Below are positions 1 through 10,406 of a stretch of 64,000 bases of DNA, one piece after another. How positions within the stretch are numbered: position 1 is the stretch's first letter; the number at the start of each line of letters is the position of its first letter. The notes below the pieces were generated by a model. The model had not been told where the DNA came from, searched no databases, and was given only the letters and a program-made list of their open reading frames with translations. Source of the DNA: Entophlyctis helioformis (taxonomy: Eukaryota; Chytridiomycota; Chytridiomycetes; Chytridiales; Chytriomycetaceae); assembly GCA_025526915.1 (NCBI GenBank), contig JAHLKH010000096.1:33395-97394 (forward strand), read 5' to 3'. A program made the position numbers and the translations under genes.

Positions 1-351
1 AGCGCAGCAGACGATGCAGACGATGCAGACGAGAGCCATGGCTTTGACGATCTGAGCCGGCCGCCACTGCCAGACACCGAGCAGCCGCATCTTGATCTGC
101 CTGGGTCCAACCGCAGCCTGCTTGCGTTCTCGCGCTACAGCCAGCCGTCATCGATACCTGCCCTGGCTGGCATGGCCGGGATACCCGATCCTGCACAACA
201 CGAGCTGTTGCTCTCATCGACGCTCAGCGACGACTATGAAGACGAAGACGACGATGACGAGTACGAGGATGTGGACGTGGACGTGGATGTGGATGCACAA
301 CAGAGCACGGTGCGGTCACGGCCATCCAACTCGAGGAATCTGCCCGTGTGA
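1..351 (+). CDS. 3' end of an unidentified acidic protein (5' end outside window)
   Basis: Frame 1 is open from the first base to a TGA at 349-351, giving the last 116 residues of a protein that starts outside the window. It is rich in Asp, Glu, Ser and Pro. It has an acidic run (residues about 79-93 here) followed by alternating Asp-Val, and ends in a short basic Arg/Asn/Ser tail. I see no domain, membrane segment or catalytic motif, so I cannot name it. The codon choice (C/G in the third position) matches the window's real genes, which is why I prefer this frame to the overlapping ones. The duplicated ankyrin block begins about 150 bp downstream. Confidence 0.5.
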   Translation, partial: SAADDADDADESHGFDDLSRPPLPDTEQPHLDLPGSNRSLLAFSRYSQPSSIPALAGMAGIPDPAQHELLLSSTLSDDYEDEDDDDEYEDVDVDVDVDAQQSTVRSRPSNSRNLPV

Positions 352-503
352 TATGCGAATATACAGCAGTTGTGTTACACATATGGCGTGCCTTTCTCTT
401 CATGAGGCGAGTGGATGAGCGTGTGAGTGCCAGACAGACATATGGAAGGCAACTGGCGGCATGTGCGTGCAGGATCCATTGGGAGCTATCGAGGGCAGAC
501 TGA

Positions 504-1600
504 GCACACTGCACTTCCACTCTTGCCCGTCTGCATCCCTTGTTCGGCGTCGCCTTGCCTTGCCGTGCTGCTGTCCACTGGCGCGTCTGCCTTGCAACCA
601 TCGCGTCTGCACAAGACGCGCTCTGTCCGAGTCCACCACATGCCACTGCTGTGCATTGCACTCGCCAGATGCTCATCCTTCTCCATGCATCGCTCCTGCT
701 CCTGCTGCTGTCCACTCAGCCTGCCTTGCACTCGCCTCCAGTCTCTGTCTTGCCACTCTTGCCGGCTTTGCTCTTCCAAGCCTTGGTGGACGTGGCACTC
801 TGCGGCTCTTCCTTGTCGTCGCTTCCATCGCCATGCACAGCGACTGTCTCGACATCAGCATCAGCACTCGTGCCAGTATCGTCAGCCGCCCCATCTCTCT
901 CTGCCTCCTCATTCTCCCCAATCACGACGCAGACAGCACCGCTGTGTGTGAGTCTGTCGTCCACGTCCATGACACCAGTGTCCTCCATGCCGACTTGCAG
1001 AGCAGACAGTGCCGCCACAGCGAGTGTGGGCATATCCGTCGTGTCAACACGACCAGTGCGCGTTGTCTCGCTTGGCAGCGATCCTGGCATGGACAGCATC
1101 TGGTTGGCCGTCACACACCTGTGGCTTGTCAGGCAACGCCAGCTGGTGGGATGCAGCGACATCACGGACGCAAGGGACGCACTGTCAACGGCCCGTATCC
1201 ACGGCCGTTGGGTTCTTATGGCGTTTCGGCATTTATTGGAATCTTAACTGAACGATTGAAATCCATTACTACCAGCCCACGTTCTGGAACTTTCATTGCA
1301 CATAGCAACACTTGCACTGGACCACACTGTCCAGATCGAACAACTAGATCGCAATGGTTGGCAGATGGCGTGTCCTTCCAAGTCATGCCATTCGAGTCCA
1401 GCTGTGCTCATGGCCGCAATGCCACGCGTATCCTTTGACGGCGATACTGCTGCTGACGATGATGGCTCAGCCGATCTGGCTGCACTCTTGGCATGCGTGG
1501 CTGGAATGGTTGCAATGGTGCTTGCCACTGCGTCGACAGCCGAGATCGGCTTGGTCAAGTTGTGTTTGGTCTTGCTGGTCTTGTTGGTGATGGCAGGAAT
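504..1600. repeat. Duplicated segment L, copy 1 (paired with 12110-13060)
   Basis: This segment is nearly identical to 12110-13060 apart from small indels. In both copies it lies just beyond the 3' end of a minus-strand ankyrin gene. Both strands keep long open frames. The minus frame around 716-1165 gives an acidic Asp/Ala/Gly-rich polypeptide, and its differences between copies are mostly conservative (Asp/Glu/Asn). The plus frame over 540-1247 is Ser/Ala/Thr-rich. A shorter plus frame at about 1370-1640 contains a hydrophobic stretch and differs between copies by an in-frame 3-nt indel. I cannot decide which frame, if any, is translated. It is best read as part of the mobile duplication unit. 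Confidence 0.6.
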
Positions 1601-1613
1601 GTGCCATCCGACT

Positions 1614-2822
1614 TCATTGCTGAGACGACAGTGTCTTGACGAGTGAAACGAGACGCCTGACAGCAGCCGTGTTTCCGCTCGTAATAATCGCATCAATGAT
1701 GGAGTCACGTCGCACTCCAGAGAGACTCTTGACCAGAACAGTGGCGATCTCGTCGGTCTTGGCATTGATGATGGCATCGGCAGTGAAGCCTTCGGTGCGG
1801 TTGGCCAGAAGCCACTGGACGACGCGAAGGTGGCCATTCTCGGCAGCCATATCAATCGCATAAGTCGTGCATCCTTCCGTGCGGTTGGCATGAAGCCACT
1901 GGATGACGTGAAGATGTCCTTTCTCAGCTGCCAAATCCATCGCTCTTGTTGTGCATCCTTCTGCGGTTGGCATAAGCCAGATAACCAGATCCAAGGTGCC
2001 CGAGTCTGCAGCAAGATCCATGGTGCGTCGGTGCAGCGAACCTTGGGAAGCCGCAGCAGATACTGCACCATCTGAAGTCCACCGAAGAATGCAGCTAGGT
2101 TGAGGACAGACTTCTGCATTGTATCGGTGGCACACTCTTCGTGCTGGTTGAGCTGCTCGATCGTGACGAGCTTCTTGCCGAGGAGATGCTTGAGAAAGTC
2201 GACGCAGTTGCCCTTGACAGCCATGATGCCGAGATCAACGAAATCCCTCAGCGGCACAGCATCCAGCCACATCTTCTGCAGTGGGATGTATCGGATACAT
2301 CCATCGTCGAAACGCTCGCACAGTCGCTGGTACATGCCGATCGACTTGACATGCGCAAGGTCCTCGACTCCAGTCGACAGCAGGCAGCAGACCAAGATCG
2401 CCCTGCCAGTCCTGCTCGAAGCCATCGACCCACAGCGCTCGCTTGGCTGCGACGTCCATCTTGGCACATCGAGACGGCCGTGAAGGAAGCGAGTGAGCGG
2501 GCCAGCGTGCGAGGATGTCCCGGATCTCCTGCGGACACAGCAGCCAGTAGTCGGATGCCTGCTGAGCTCGCTGAGCGGCGAGTCTGGCTTGCGGCGACTG
2601 CACAACGACGCCGGCTTCCTTGAGTGCCGCTGACGGAACGGCTTGAACGAACGCAGCGACAATGGCTGCCAGCGAGTGGCCGGCAGTGACGAGGTCCTGC
2701 ACGATGGCGGCGGCCTTGGCTGCGAGGCTCTCCTGCTCTTGCTCATGGCCACCGTCCTCGTCGATGCTCAGCGACTGGCTTGTGCGACGGCGCTTTGTGT
2801 GTGTGCGGGTCTCAGGCGGCAT
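1614..2822 (-). pseudogene. Ankyrin-repeat protein, copy 1 (multiple frameshifts)
   Basis: This is a copy of the intact gene at 10407-11606. From the N terminus it has a basic KRRR-type start, a conserved helical region, an F-box-like motif (PQEIR followed by HAG and FLHG) and four or five ankyrin-type repeats of about 28 residues ending in VVQWL. Relative to the intact copy the frame breaks at about 2515, 2465, 2373 and 2025, each at a small indel. One repeat is shortened around 1965, and the usual stop is lost so the frame runs to 1614. Several independent breaks suggest decay, although single-base assembly errors also occur in this window. The start is taken by analogy with copies 2 and 3. 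Confidence 0.75.
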
Positions 2823-3093
2823 CTGTCCGAAAGTGTTTGTTGTTGTGGCGGCAACCACGACGCAGCTGCACAGATCCAAGTGGTGCGGCTGCTGGTCGCT
2901 GTGCTGCTCATGTGCTCGGCACTTGCCACGATCGCAGTGCCAGTGGCCGTGAGCATGCTGGCTGCTGGTGGATGCCGCATGCACACAGCCAGTGCACGGT
3001 CACCTCCAGCAGCTCGGCTTCAGCCGCAATGGCAGCGAGGCAGCCGAGCAGCGTGCAGGCAATCCCAATGCAGCAGGCGGCAGACGCAGCACC

Positions 3094-3693
3094 ATGACCA
3101 AGGCCGGATCGCTGATCGTGGCTGGCACGCAGCAGCAGCAGCAGCAGCAAGCAGCAGCAGGACCACTGACCATCCCAGAGAGCCGCGGCACCGACAGGTC
3201 TGTGGGATCGTCGCCATCACACGGCGGTGCAGCACTCCATCTGGCATCCAAGTCCGTCGCGAGCATCTCGCCGTCGGTGTCGCGGCAGCCGTCGCCGCCC
3301 AAGCCAGGCTCGCCAGGCAAGCCACCGCGCACACCGACGCTGGTCCAGCAGCGACCCAGAGCCGCGAACGAGTCGGCCGATGCCCACGCAGCAGCACAAG
3401 CAGCACAAGCGGCAGCAGCATCCAGCGACCAGCCCGCCAGCAGCATCGCGCTCGATGCCAGCAGCAGCCTGGCTGATGGAGCAGCAGCCAGGACGGCGCG
3501 GCAGCCAAGCCTGATGCCTCCGCAGCACGGCCAAGGGCAGCCGCAGCCAGGGTCACAGCCAGGGTCGCAGCCAGGGCAGCCCGCCGCGGCCCGAGCGCAG
3601 CAGTTCCGCACGGTGGCCACGGGCGAGCTGCGCATCACGTTCTTGAACGGCATGATGCAGTCGATCCCCATCGTGGTGGAGCAGCCGTGCTGA
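3094..3693 (+). CDS. Low-complexity Q/A/S/P-rich protein, unknown function
   Basis: An open frame of 199 codons starts at the ATG at 3094. It contains a Gln run near residue 12, Pro/Gly-rich and Ala/Gln-rich stretches and a Pro-Gly-Ser-Gln repeat. It ends with a less biased segment (LRITFLNGMMQ) that looks like folded protein, then TGA. The frame stays open upstream to about 2968, so a further 5' exon is possible. Its first 200 bp are part of the duplicated block. The second copy (11760-12095) is frame-broken at the Gln run and cut off at the duplication junction, so this is probably the parental copy. No known domain is recognised. Confidence 0.4.
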   Translation: MTKAGSLIVAGTQQQQQQQAAAGPLTIPESRGTDRSVGSSPSHGGAALHLASKSVASISPSVSRQPSPPKPGSPGKPPRTPTLVQQRPRAANESADAHAAAQAAQAAAASSDQPASSIALDASSSLADGAAARTARQPSLMPPQHGQGQPQPGSQPGSQPGQPAAARAQQFRTVATGELRITFLNGMMQSIPIVVEQPC

Positions 3694-4028
3694 GCGAGCG
3701 TGTGTCTCTCTGCTGTCTGTCTCTCTGCTGTCTCACACGCACTGCGAATGAATGCACTCGCCTGTCTCACGCCCCGCTCCCACCGGCCCTGCTCCCGTTG
3801 CCGCGCTGCTGTGTGGGTGACAAGCGACGCTCAGAGACCGTGACTCAGCAAGTGTCACGCTGACAAGCCCCGGTCTGCTGACCGTCTCCAAATCCCCATA
3901 AAGCGGCTCGTCTCCCGCGACTGCCAAGTGTCTCCCTTGTCTCACACACCACATTCACGCACACACCTGCCACTCGGCCCCCTCTCTGTCTCTCACACAC
4001 ACACACCCCGCACACACGCACACGCACC

Positions 4029-4397
4029 ATGACGCTCCTCGAGGACATTGGCGGCGAGGCTGCCGTCACCAAGGTCGTCGACGTCTTCTACACCAACCTG
4101 CTCAAGGACGACCGCGTGGCGCCGTTCTTTGCCAAGACCAACATGGACCGCCAGCGCACGATGCAGACAAAGTTCCTCATGCACGTCACCGGCGGCACGC
4201 CCTACAACGGCGCCAGCATGCGCAAGGCACACAGCCGCATGCGCCTGACCGACGAGCATTTCAACGTCGTGCTGAGCACGCTGGCTGCTGCGCTGCGCGA
4301 GTGCGGCGTGGCCGATGTCCACATTGCCCAGATTGCGGCCGTGGCCGAGACCACCCGCGACGACGTGCTTGGCCGCACGCCAGCCACCGACGAGTGA
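4029..4397 (+). CDS. Truncated hemoglobin, group I (2-on-2 globin), copy A
   Basis: A single-exon gene of 122 codons. The family binds heme and O2/NO and typically works in NO detoxification or oxygen sensing. Landmarks fit group I truncated globins: LLEDIGGEAAV at the N terminus, Tyr21 at the B10 position (VFYTNLL), Phe33/Phe34 at CD1 (APFF), Gln42 at the expected E7 site, a Gly-Gly pair (55-56) and the proximal His68 in RKAHSRM. Length matches the family (about 115-125 aa). A paralogue lies at 8185-8550. The upstream 90 bp are CA-rich, and a poly(A) signal follows at 4475. No targeting peptide is visible, so a cytosolic location is inferred. Confidence 0.93.
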   Translation: MTLLEDIGGEAAVTKVVDVFYTNLLKDDRVAPFFAKTNMDRQRTMQTKFLMHVTGGTPYNGASMRKAHSRMRLTDEHFNVVLSTLAAALRECGVADVHIAQIAAVAETTRDDVLGRTPATDE

Positions 4398-4474
4398 CGA
4401 GTGGCGAGTGACGCCTCGCCTTGCCTCGCCTCGTCTGCCCCATCCTCTCTTCCTAATGCTCCCCTCACATCGTC

Positions 4475-4480
4475 AATAAA
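4475..4480 (+). terminator. Poly(A) signal AATAAA of hemoglobin A
   Basis: A canonical AATAAA lies 78 bp after the hemoglobin stop codon and about 50 bp before the convergent stop codon at 4529, so the two 3' ends are nearly adjacent. Confidence 0.7.
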
Positions 4481-4528
4481 CAGCCACGATCCCACACACC
4501 AGCCTCTGTACACTGGAATGCCAGCCCG

Positions 4529-7450
4529 TCATGTGTATTCAAAAGTGCTGCTGCCACCACGGCCCGTGTGCGTGGCGATGTCTGCACTTGGCTGTGTCGG
4601 TCCTGCGGCTGCTGGTGGTTGTAGAATGTCTATAGGCGATGCTCCTGTTGCTGCTCCTGTTGCTCCTGTTGCTGCTCGTGCCAAACGAGCTGGATGCCGC
4701 CAACGTGCTCCGCCTGCAACATCGGCAAGCACCGCATCGAGAGGCGGCAGCTGTCGAGCATGTGCCGATGCAGAGAGTGGCCCTGCGTGTGCATGGAGCA
4801 GCGTGGCAGCAGCACCGTCCTTTGGTGGCCCTGGACCGCTGGTGCTCAGTGGCTGGCCGGTGTGTGCCTGCCATGGCCGAGAGAGCGGCGCCAATGGGAG
4901 ATCCACACGTGGCGGCGGCCATGATGCTGCTGGCATCGCTGGATCGTGGTGGACGGATGTGCGGCTGTGTGTCCATGGTTGGCTGTATCGATCCAGTGGT
5001 TGTGTATGCGAGGCGTGTCGGTAGTCTGGCTGCTGCTGCGGATGCTGTTGGTAGCCTGGAAGCTGGTGCTGGTGAGACACGGATGGTGGATCTGCCGGTG
5101 GTGGCTGGTGTGGCAGCGGGTGATAGCGGGGATATGCATTAGGTGGAGGCTGGTGAGGCAGGTGGGATGCATTAGGCAGAGACTGATGCTGCTGATGCTG
5201 GTGCGTGTAAGGATACGCACGGTGGTCATAGTGCTGCGACGCTGCTGGTGGATGCGCTGGTGGCCATGGAACGTGTGGAGCGTGTGGAGCGTGTGGAGCG
5301 TGTGGAGCGTGTGATACGCGGCTGTATGGCGGGGGATGTCCGGCATGCTGCCACTGGCTGGACGGCTGCGTGCTGTAGCCATACGCGGTCGGCGTGCCAG
5401 GCGAATAGCTCGCTGGAAAGCTGTATCGGTCAGAAGGCGATACTGTGGATGTTGTGGATGCCGTGGCAGGCATCGGTGTTGCTGCATGCAGTGGCAGTGT
5501 GTCGATGGATGGGCGAGGCGGCTGCTGGTGATCGTACTGTTGCTGCTGCTGCTGCTGCTGCTGTGGCAGATATGGGTTGTAGTGATGCGAGTGGTACGGC
5601 GCAGTGCTTGGCTGAGATGCCGATGGTGCATGTGGATGGTGTATGGATGCGAGTGCGAGTGCGAGTATGTGTGTTGTGAGTGTGGCTGCATCTCTGGATC
5701 GTGTGGCAGTTGCGTCTGGGATGGTTGCTGTTGCTGCTGCTGTTCATGCTCTTGCTGCTGCTCTTGTTGCTGCATGCATGCGTGAGCGGCTGCTTGACTG
5801 GCGAAGTGCTCTGATGGCCAGATGCTGGCCCAACCGTCACATCCATCCGCGATCCAGTCGTGTTGGGAAGATCCACATCGGGATGGATCTTGGACATGAT
5901 GGCCACCATCACATTGACCAGCTGGCTGTGGCGAACATTCGGTCCCATTGCGTTCTTGCGCGCCATAAAGTCGTCGCGCAGATCGGTGGTGACCCAGATG
6001 GTCCATCCAACGCCGTGTGGCGCACGCCGCAGCAGACGCTGCACCTCGTTGGCACCCAGCAGGGCTACCGGATTGATGCCGGCCGTCTCGTCCAACAGCC
6101 TGCGCAGATATGCGTCGTATGGATGCAGAAAGTGCTTTTTGAAGTCCTGGCGACGGTGTGGTGGTTGTATGCGGTGATGTTGTGTGGTTGTGAGTGACCG
6201 TCCAAGATGCGATGGCAGCAGTTGGATGCAGAGTGCACGGCAGAGTGTCAGCCAGCCAGCCAGACAGCCAGACTGAATGCGTCATACACAGGCACAGGCA
6301 CAGGCACAATCCAAGCAAGAGCCAGCCGTGGGATGGGTGACGCAGCATGGCAAAGCCACGATGACGCGGCGTGGCGTGATGTGGCGTGATATGGCGTGAT
6401 GTGATGTGGTGCGTGTGGATACAAGCATGCAGCCGCATCTGGGTGCTCGGCGGCAAGCAGGCCGCCCGCCACAGTGCGCGCCAATCTCGGCATCCACCGC
6501 AGCATCAATCAACCAACGCCACGATCAGCAGCCGACGCCGGCGGATCCCAAGTATGGACCCGGATGCAGGCCATCAATTCGTGCAGGTGGCCAAGTATTG
6601 CAATGCGCATACCGTCGGCAGCTTGAGGTTGTGCCGCAGCAGTCGGCGACGTCGCTGCCCGCCGCCGGCAGTCCCAAACGCCGCAGTCGGCTGTTGTTGG
6701 TCGTGGCCGCTGCTGGTGGCTGCGTCCATGTCGTCCTTGTCGTCGCTGTTGTTGGTGTCGTCGCTGTCTGAGGGGCTGTGTTGGTGTGGTTGCTGTTGTG
6801 GTTGCTGCTGTGTGTGGGCAGGCATGGCTGGCTGCGGCTGCGACCGCTGCTGCCGTCCAGATGCAGATGCTGGAGCCGGCGGCAGGCCGAGTGGTGCTGG
6901 TCCAACCGGCAGATTGCGCCAAGGCTCGATGGGTGGTGAGCCATGTCTTGGGCGAGGATGATCACGGGCAACGGTGTCGGTGCTGCTGCCCGTGTCGGTG
7001 CCGGTCCGCACGGCTTGGGGTGCCGGGAGTACCGCGGCACGGGAGGCGGCTGCTGGCGTGGGGGGCTGCCGAGGCGATGCGGCGCCGGCTGTGCCGATGT
7101 TCGTGATGCTGGTGCCGGTGCTGGTACCAGAGAGAGCCAGTGCCGGTGATGCTCGAGTGGGAATCAGCGTGTTGGTCGGGGTCGTCGGTATGGCAGCGAC
7201 CGGGCGTGGTTGCCGACGCCGACGCCGACGCTGGTGCCGACGCCGGTGCCGGATTGGCGGCCGGCGAGGGATCCTGGCGCACGGCTGCGGTGCTTGCGGT
7301 TGCGCCAGACGGTGTGGCTGCAGGAGCGTCGGTGGTGCTGTGGAGGTCGCTGCGGTGGTCGCTGCGGAGGTCATCGCCTGCGAGGCTGGCGGGCACAGAG
7401 TAGAGGCAGCAGAGGCAGCAGCAGCAGCAGGGGCAGCAGCCGTCATGCTC
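4529..7450 (-). CDS. Large Q/P/H/A-rich multi-exon protein, unknown function
   Basis: A minus-strand gene in at least three exons. The 3' exon (about 5780-4529) encodes a Pro/Gln/His/Tyr-rich tail with repeated His-Ala-Pro units (from the GTGTGGAGC repeat at 5271-5310) and ends in TAG/TGA-free sequence up to 4529. A middle exon starts after an acceptor at 6147 and encodes a compact, non-repetitive stretch of about 100 residues (HFLHPYDAYLRRLL, GVGWTIWVTTDLRDDF); this is the only part likely to fold. Upstream, about 7450-6613, is an Ala/Pro/Ser/Gln-rich region ending at a good donor (GTATGC at 6612), in phase with the middle exon. Exact joins between 5900 and 5700 and near 7190 are unresolved. 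The style suggests a nuclear regulatory protein, but I recognise no family. Confidence 0.5.
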
Positions 7451-8184
7451 TCGCTGGGTCGGCCGCACGGCGATTGGCGGCAGTTGCTGTGGGCGGGCGA
7501 GCGGGCGGGCAGGTTGGTTGGTTGCCCACCAGGCGAGACGGTGGTTTGTGCCGCGTGCGTGGCTCGTTGAACGGCGGCGCTGGCTCGCTGGTGGCAGGCT
7601 GCTGGCCGGTGGCAGGCTCGCTGGATTGACTCGTCTGTTGGCGAAAGAAGCCGTGGCGGGATCGGCTGGTCCACTCGCCCACTGGCCCGGCAGGTGCCAG
7701 ACCGCCAGCTGGCACGGCCAGAGAATTCTTCTTCTTCTCTTCTTCCGCGTCAGGAGAGCGGCCTCGTGGCGGGTGATTTGGTCAGCAGACCGGCTGCCAC
7801 GCGGACCGGCGCATCTCGTGGACGGCAGACGGCAGACGGTTTGCTGGGCCCGCGGTGGAGCGGCGTGGCTGCACACAGACCGGGCGAGTGGGCGAGTGGC
7901 AGGCAGGCACGCACGCACGCACGCTTTGACAGCAGAGGCTTTGGCAGCAGAGGCTTTGGCGGAAGAGACCAGCAGATGGCCGCCACTGCACGGCAGGCCA
8001 CTCGCAATGGCGCGATCTGCGTGTGTCCCAAGCCTTTCCACGCGCTGCTCGCTTCTTGCACTTCTTGCACTTCTTGCTTGTTGCACTTGTTGCACTTGTC
8101 GCCCTGCTCGGCGTGCGTCTCTCCAGCCCCACACCGCCGACCGTCTGCCACGCCGCGTGAGCCAGACGCAGCATCCCGCACGCC

Positions 8185-8550
8185 ATGACGCTGCTGGATG
8201 ACATTGGCGGCGAGGCGGCCGTTGCCGCAGTCGTCAAGCTCTTTACCGCCAACCTCGTCGGCGACTCGCGCATCGCACCGTTCTTTGCCAAGACCAACAT
8301 GGCGCGCCAGCGGGTGTCGCTGACCAAGTTCCTGGTGCATGTCCTGGGCGGCAAGCCGTACGACGGCGCCAGCATGCGGCACGCGCACAAGGGCCTCGGG
8401 CTGACCGACGTGCAGTTTGACGTGGTGCTCGAGTCGCTGGCCGATGCGCTGCGGACATGCGGCGTGTGCGAGGCGCACATTGCCCAGATTGCCGCCGTGG
8501 CTGACTCGACTCGCGGCGACGTCCTTTGCCGCACGCCTGCTGCCCCGTGA
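8185..8550 (+). CDS. Truncated hemoglobin, group I, copy B (B10 Tyr replaced)
   Basis: A single-exon gene of 121 codons, clearly paralogous to 4029-4397 and sharing MTLL, DIGGEAAV, APFFAKTNM, the AHIAQIAAVA block and the proximal His (RHAHKGL). The B10 position, Tyr21 in copy A, is Thr here (LFTANL), while CD1 Phe33/34 and Gln42 are kept. In group I globins the B10 Tyr hydrogen-bonds the heme ligand, so ligand affinity or chemistry should differ; that part is inference. It has two Cys in GVCEAH and LCRTP that copy A lacks or spaces differently. No canonical AATAAA is seen; AATAAG at about 8680 could serve. Confidence 0.92.
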   Translation: MTLLDDIGGEAAVAAVVKLFTANLVGDSRIAPFFAKTNMARQRVSLTKFLVHVLGGKPYDGASMRHAHKGLGLTDVQFDVVLESLADALRTCGVCEAHIAQIAAVADSTRGDVLCRTPAAP

Positions 8551-8805
8551 TGCGCGCAGTCTGCCGTGCGCGCAGTCTGCCGTGTGTGCGTGTGTGTGTG
8601 TGTCTGTGTGTGTGCATGCCTGCCCACTTGCCCACTTGCCCATCCACCTTCCTTCTCATCCACCGTCCTGTCCACCACAATAAGACGCCTTGTGCTGGCT
8701 TTCTTCTGGATCTGGTCGCGTCTGCACTGTGCCCAACAGCAACCACTACAGCAACAGCAACCACAACCACAACCACAACCACAACAACTGCAGCAACCAC
8801 ACGCC

Positions 8806-10135
8806 ATGGCCGCTTCACGAACGCCGTCGCTGCTGCAGCGGGTTGTGCGCTGCATGGACAAGATAGCGCCGCTGTCGCTCTCCGAGCCGTGGGACAACAC
8901 CGGCCTGCTCATCGAGGCTCCGTTCCCTCGGCCGCACGCCAACAGAGTGTTTCTGACCATCGACCTGACGCAGGCGAGTGCGGCCGGACCCTGCTGTGGT
9001 CGCTGTTGTGGTCGCTGCGGTCGCTGTGGTCGCTGTGCTTGTGCGTGTGCTGACCGTCTGCCTGCCTGCGTGGCTTGCCTCGCCCGCCGCAGGACGTGCT
9101 CGACGAGGCGCTGCTGGATCCCGCCGTCGGCGTCATTGTCGCATACCACCCGCCGCTGTTCCGGCCGTTCAAGCGGCTGGTGCTCAGCGACGACAAGCAG
9201 AGCATCGCCTTGCGCTGTGCTGCGTCTGGTGCGGATCCCTCCTTCCTTTCTTCGATGCGTGCATGCCTTCCTGCCTTTGTGCCCTCTTGGTTGGCCATAT
9301 GCCTGCACGCCTTGCATCTCGCTCACACAGCTTGTGCTTGCATCAGGCATCTCCGTGTTTTCGCCACACACGGCTCTCGACAGCTGCGTCGGCGGCATCA
9401 ACGACTGGCTGTCCAAGGGTCTCGGCCCCGGACGCACCGCTCCCATCACACTAAACGCCAACCCGCCGCCGGGCCAGGACGGCTGTGGCGTGGGCCGCAT
9501 GCACACGCTGGACGAGGCTGTTGCGCTGGACGAGCTCATCCGGCGCGTCAAGGTGCATCTGGGACTCAAGCATGTGCGGGTCGCTCGGTCGCCTGAGCAG
9601 ATGCGAGCAGCGGCAGACGCAAAGCTGGTGTCGACGATTGCCATCTGTGCTGGATCTGGTCGGTGCTGGACTGCGCATGCATCCCACTCACTTGCCAGGA
9701 TGGATCGCTGTGCACATGCCTTCCAGTGGTCATCCAACTGACTCTGGCTGACTCTGGCTGACTCTGGCTGGCTGCTTGGCTTTGCAGGTGCATCTGTCCT
9801 TGGCGGCGTGCGTGCCGATGTGCATCTGACGGGTAAATGCCCTTGACTGGCAGGCAGCACGAAGCGAGGCCGATCCAGTCTGACCAACAGCGCGCCACTC
9901 GCGTGTCTTTGTGGCAGGTGAAATGTCGCACCACGAGGTGCTTGCATCCACATCCAAGAGCACGAGCGTCATCCTGTGCGAACACACCAACACAGAGCGT
10001 GGATACCTGGCGCAAGTGCTCAAGCCGCGGCTGCTGTCGCTGCTCAAGGTGGACCATGGACTGGGAGTCGAGGCTGACTTGACGGTTGACGTGCTGGTCA
10101 GCCAATGCGACCAAGACCCGCTTGTGATTGTCTGA
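8806..10135 (+). CDS. NIF3: NIF3-like protein (NGG1-interacting factor 3 family, DUF34)
   Basis: Five exons: 8806-8973, 9093-9228, 9347-9658, 9788-9832 and 9918-10135. All phases agree. The protein has the family hallmarks: SEPWDNTGLL near the N terminus, VAYHPPLF, the GASVLGG/ADVHLTGEMSHHE segment with the metal-binding His pair, and a C-terminal ILCEHTNTERGYL motif. NIF3 proteins are conserved two-domain metal-binding proteins that form oligomers; their biochemical role is not settled (a GTP cyclohydrolase I type 2-like activity has been proposed). Intron 1 has a GC donor (CAG then GCGAGT), and the protein aligns only if it is used. Intron 4 contains CTGAC-like branch sequence. The intact ankyrin gene converges on it from downstream. 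Confidence 0.9.
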
Positions 10136-10406
10136 GGCGAGCGTGCTCGAGTCTGCAGTGAATAGAATGTCGGTCATATCACGTCTGTGTTGGCTGTGCA
10201 CATAATGGTGATGAGTAGGGTTGCTGTTGATGCACACACGCATGTGATGCTGGACGTCCAAGGGGCACTCTGTGAGTGAGGCGGCAACCCAACTCAGAGC
10301 GGTGCATCACGGTTGATGCTTCATTGGACGACAACATGCAGCACTTGAAGCATCCAGATAAAGTGGAGACAACCAAGGATTCATTGCACAGACAGCACGA
10401 CAAGGA

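Noticed and set aside
4846..6456. A 536-codon minus-strand frame over the Q/P-rich gene
   Set aside because: The His/Ser/Thr/Arg-rich reading is a frame shadow of CAG/CAC repeats; only short parts may be exonic. The frame ending at 4529 has more natural composition.
7782..9953. A 723-codon open frame on the minus strand
   Set aside because: It is antisense to the second hemoglobin and NIF3, is rich in Arg, Ser, Cys and Thr, and has no domain. High GC makes long shadow frames common here.
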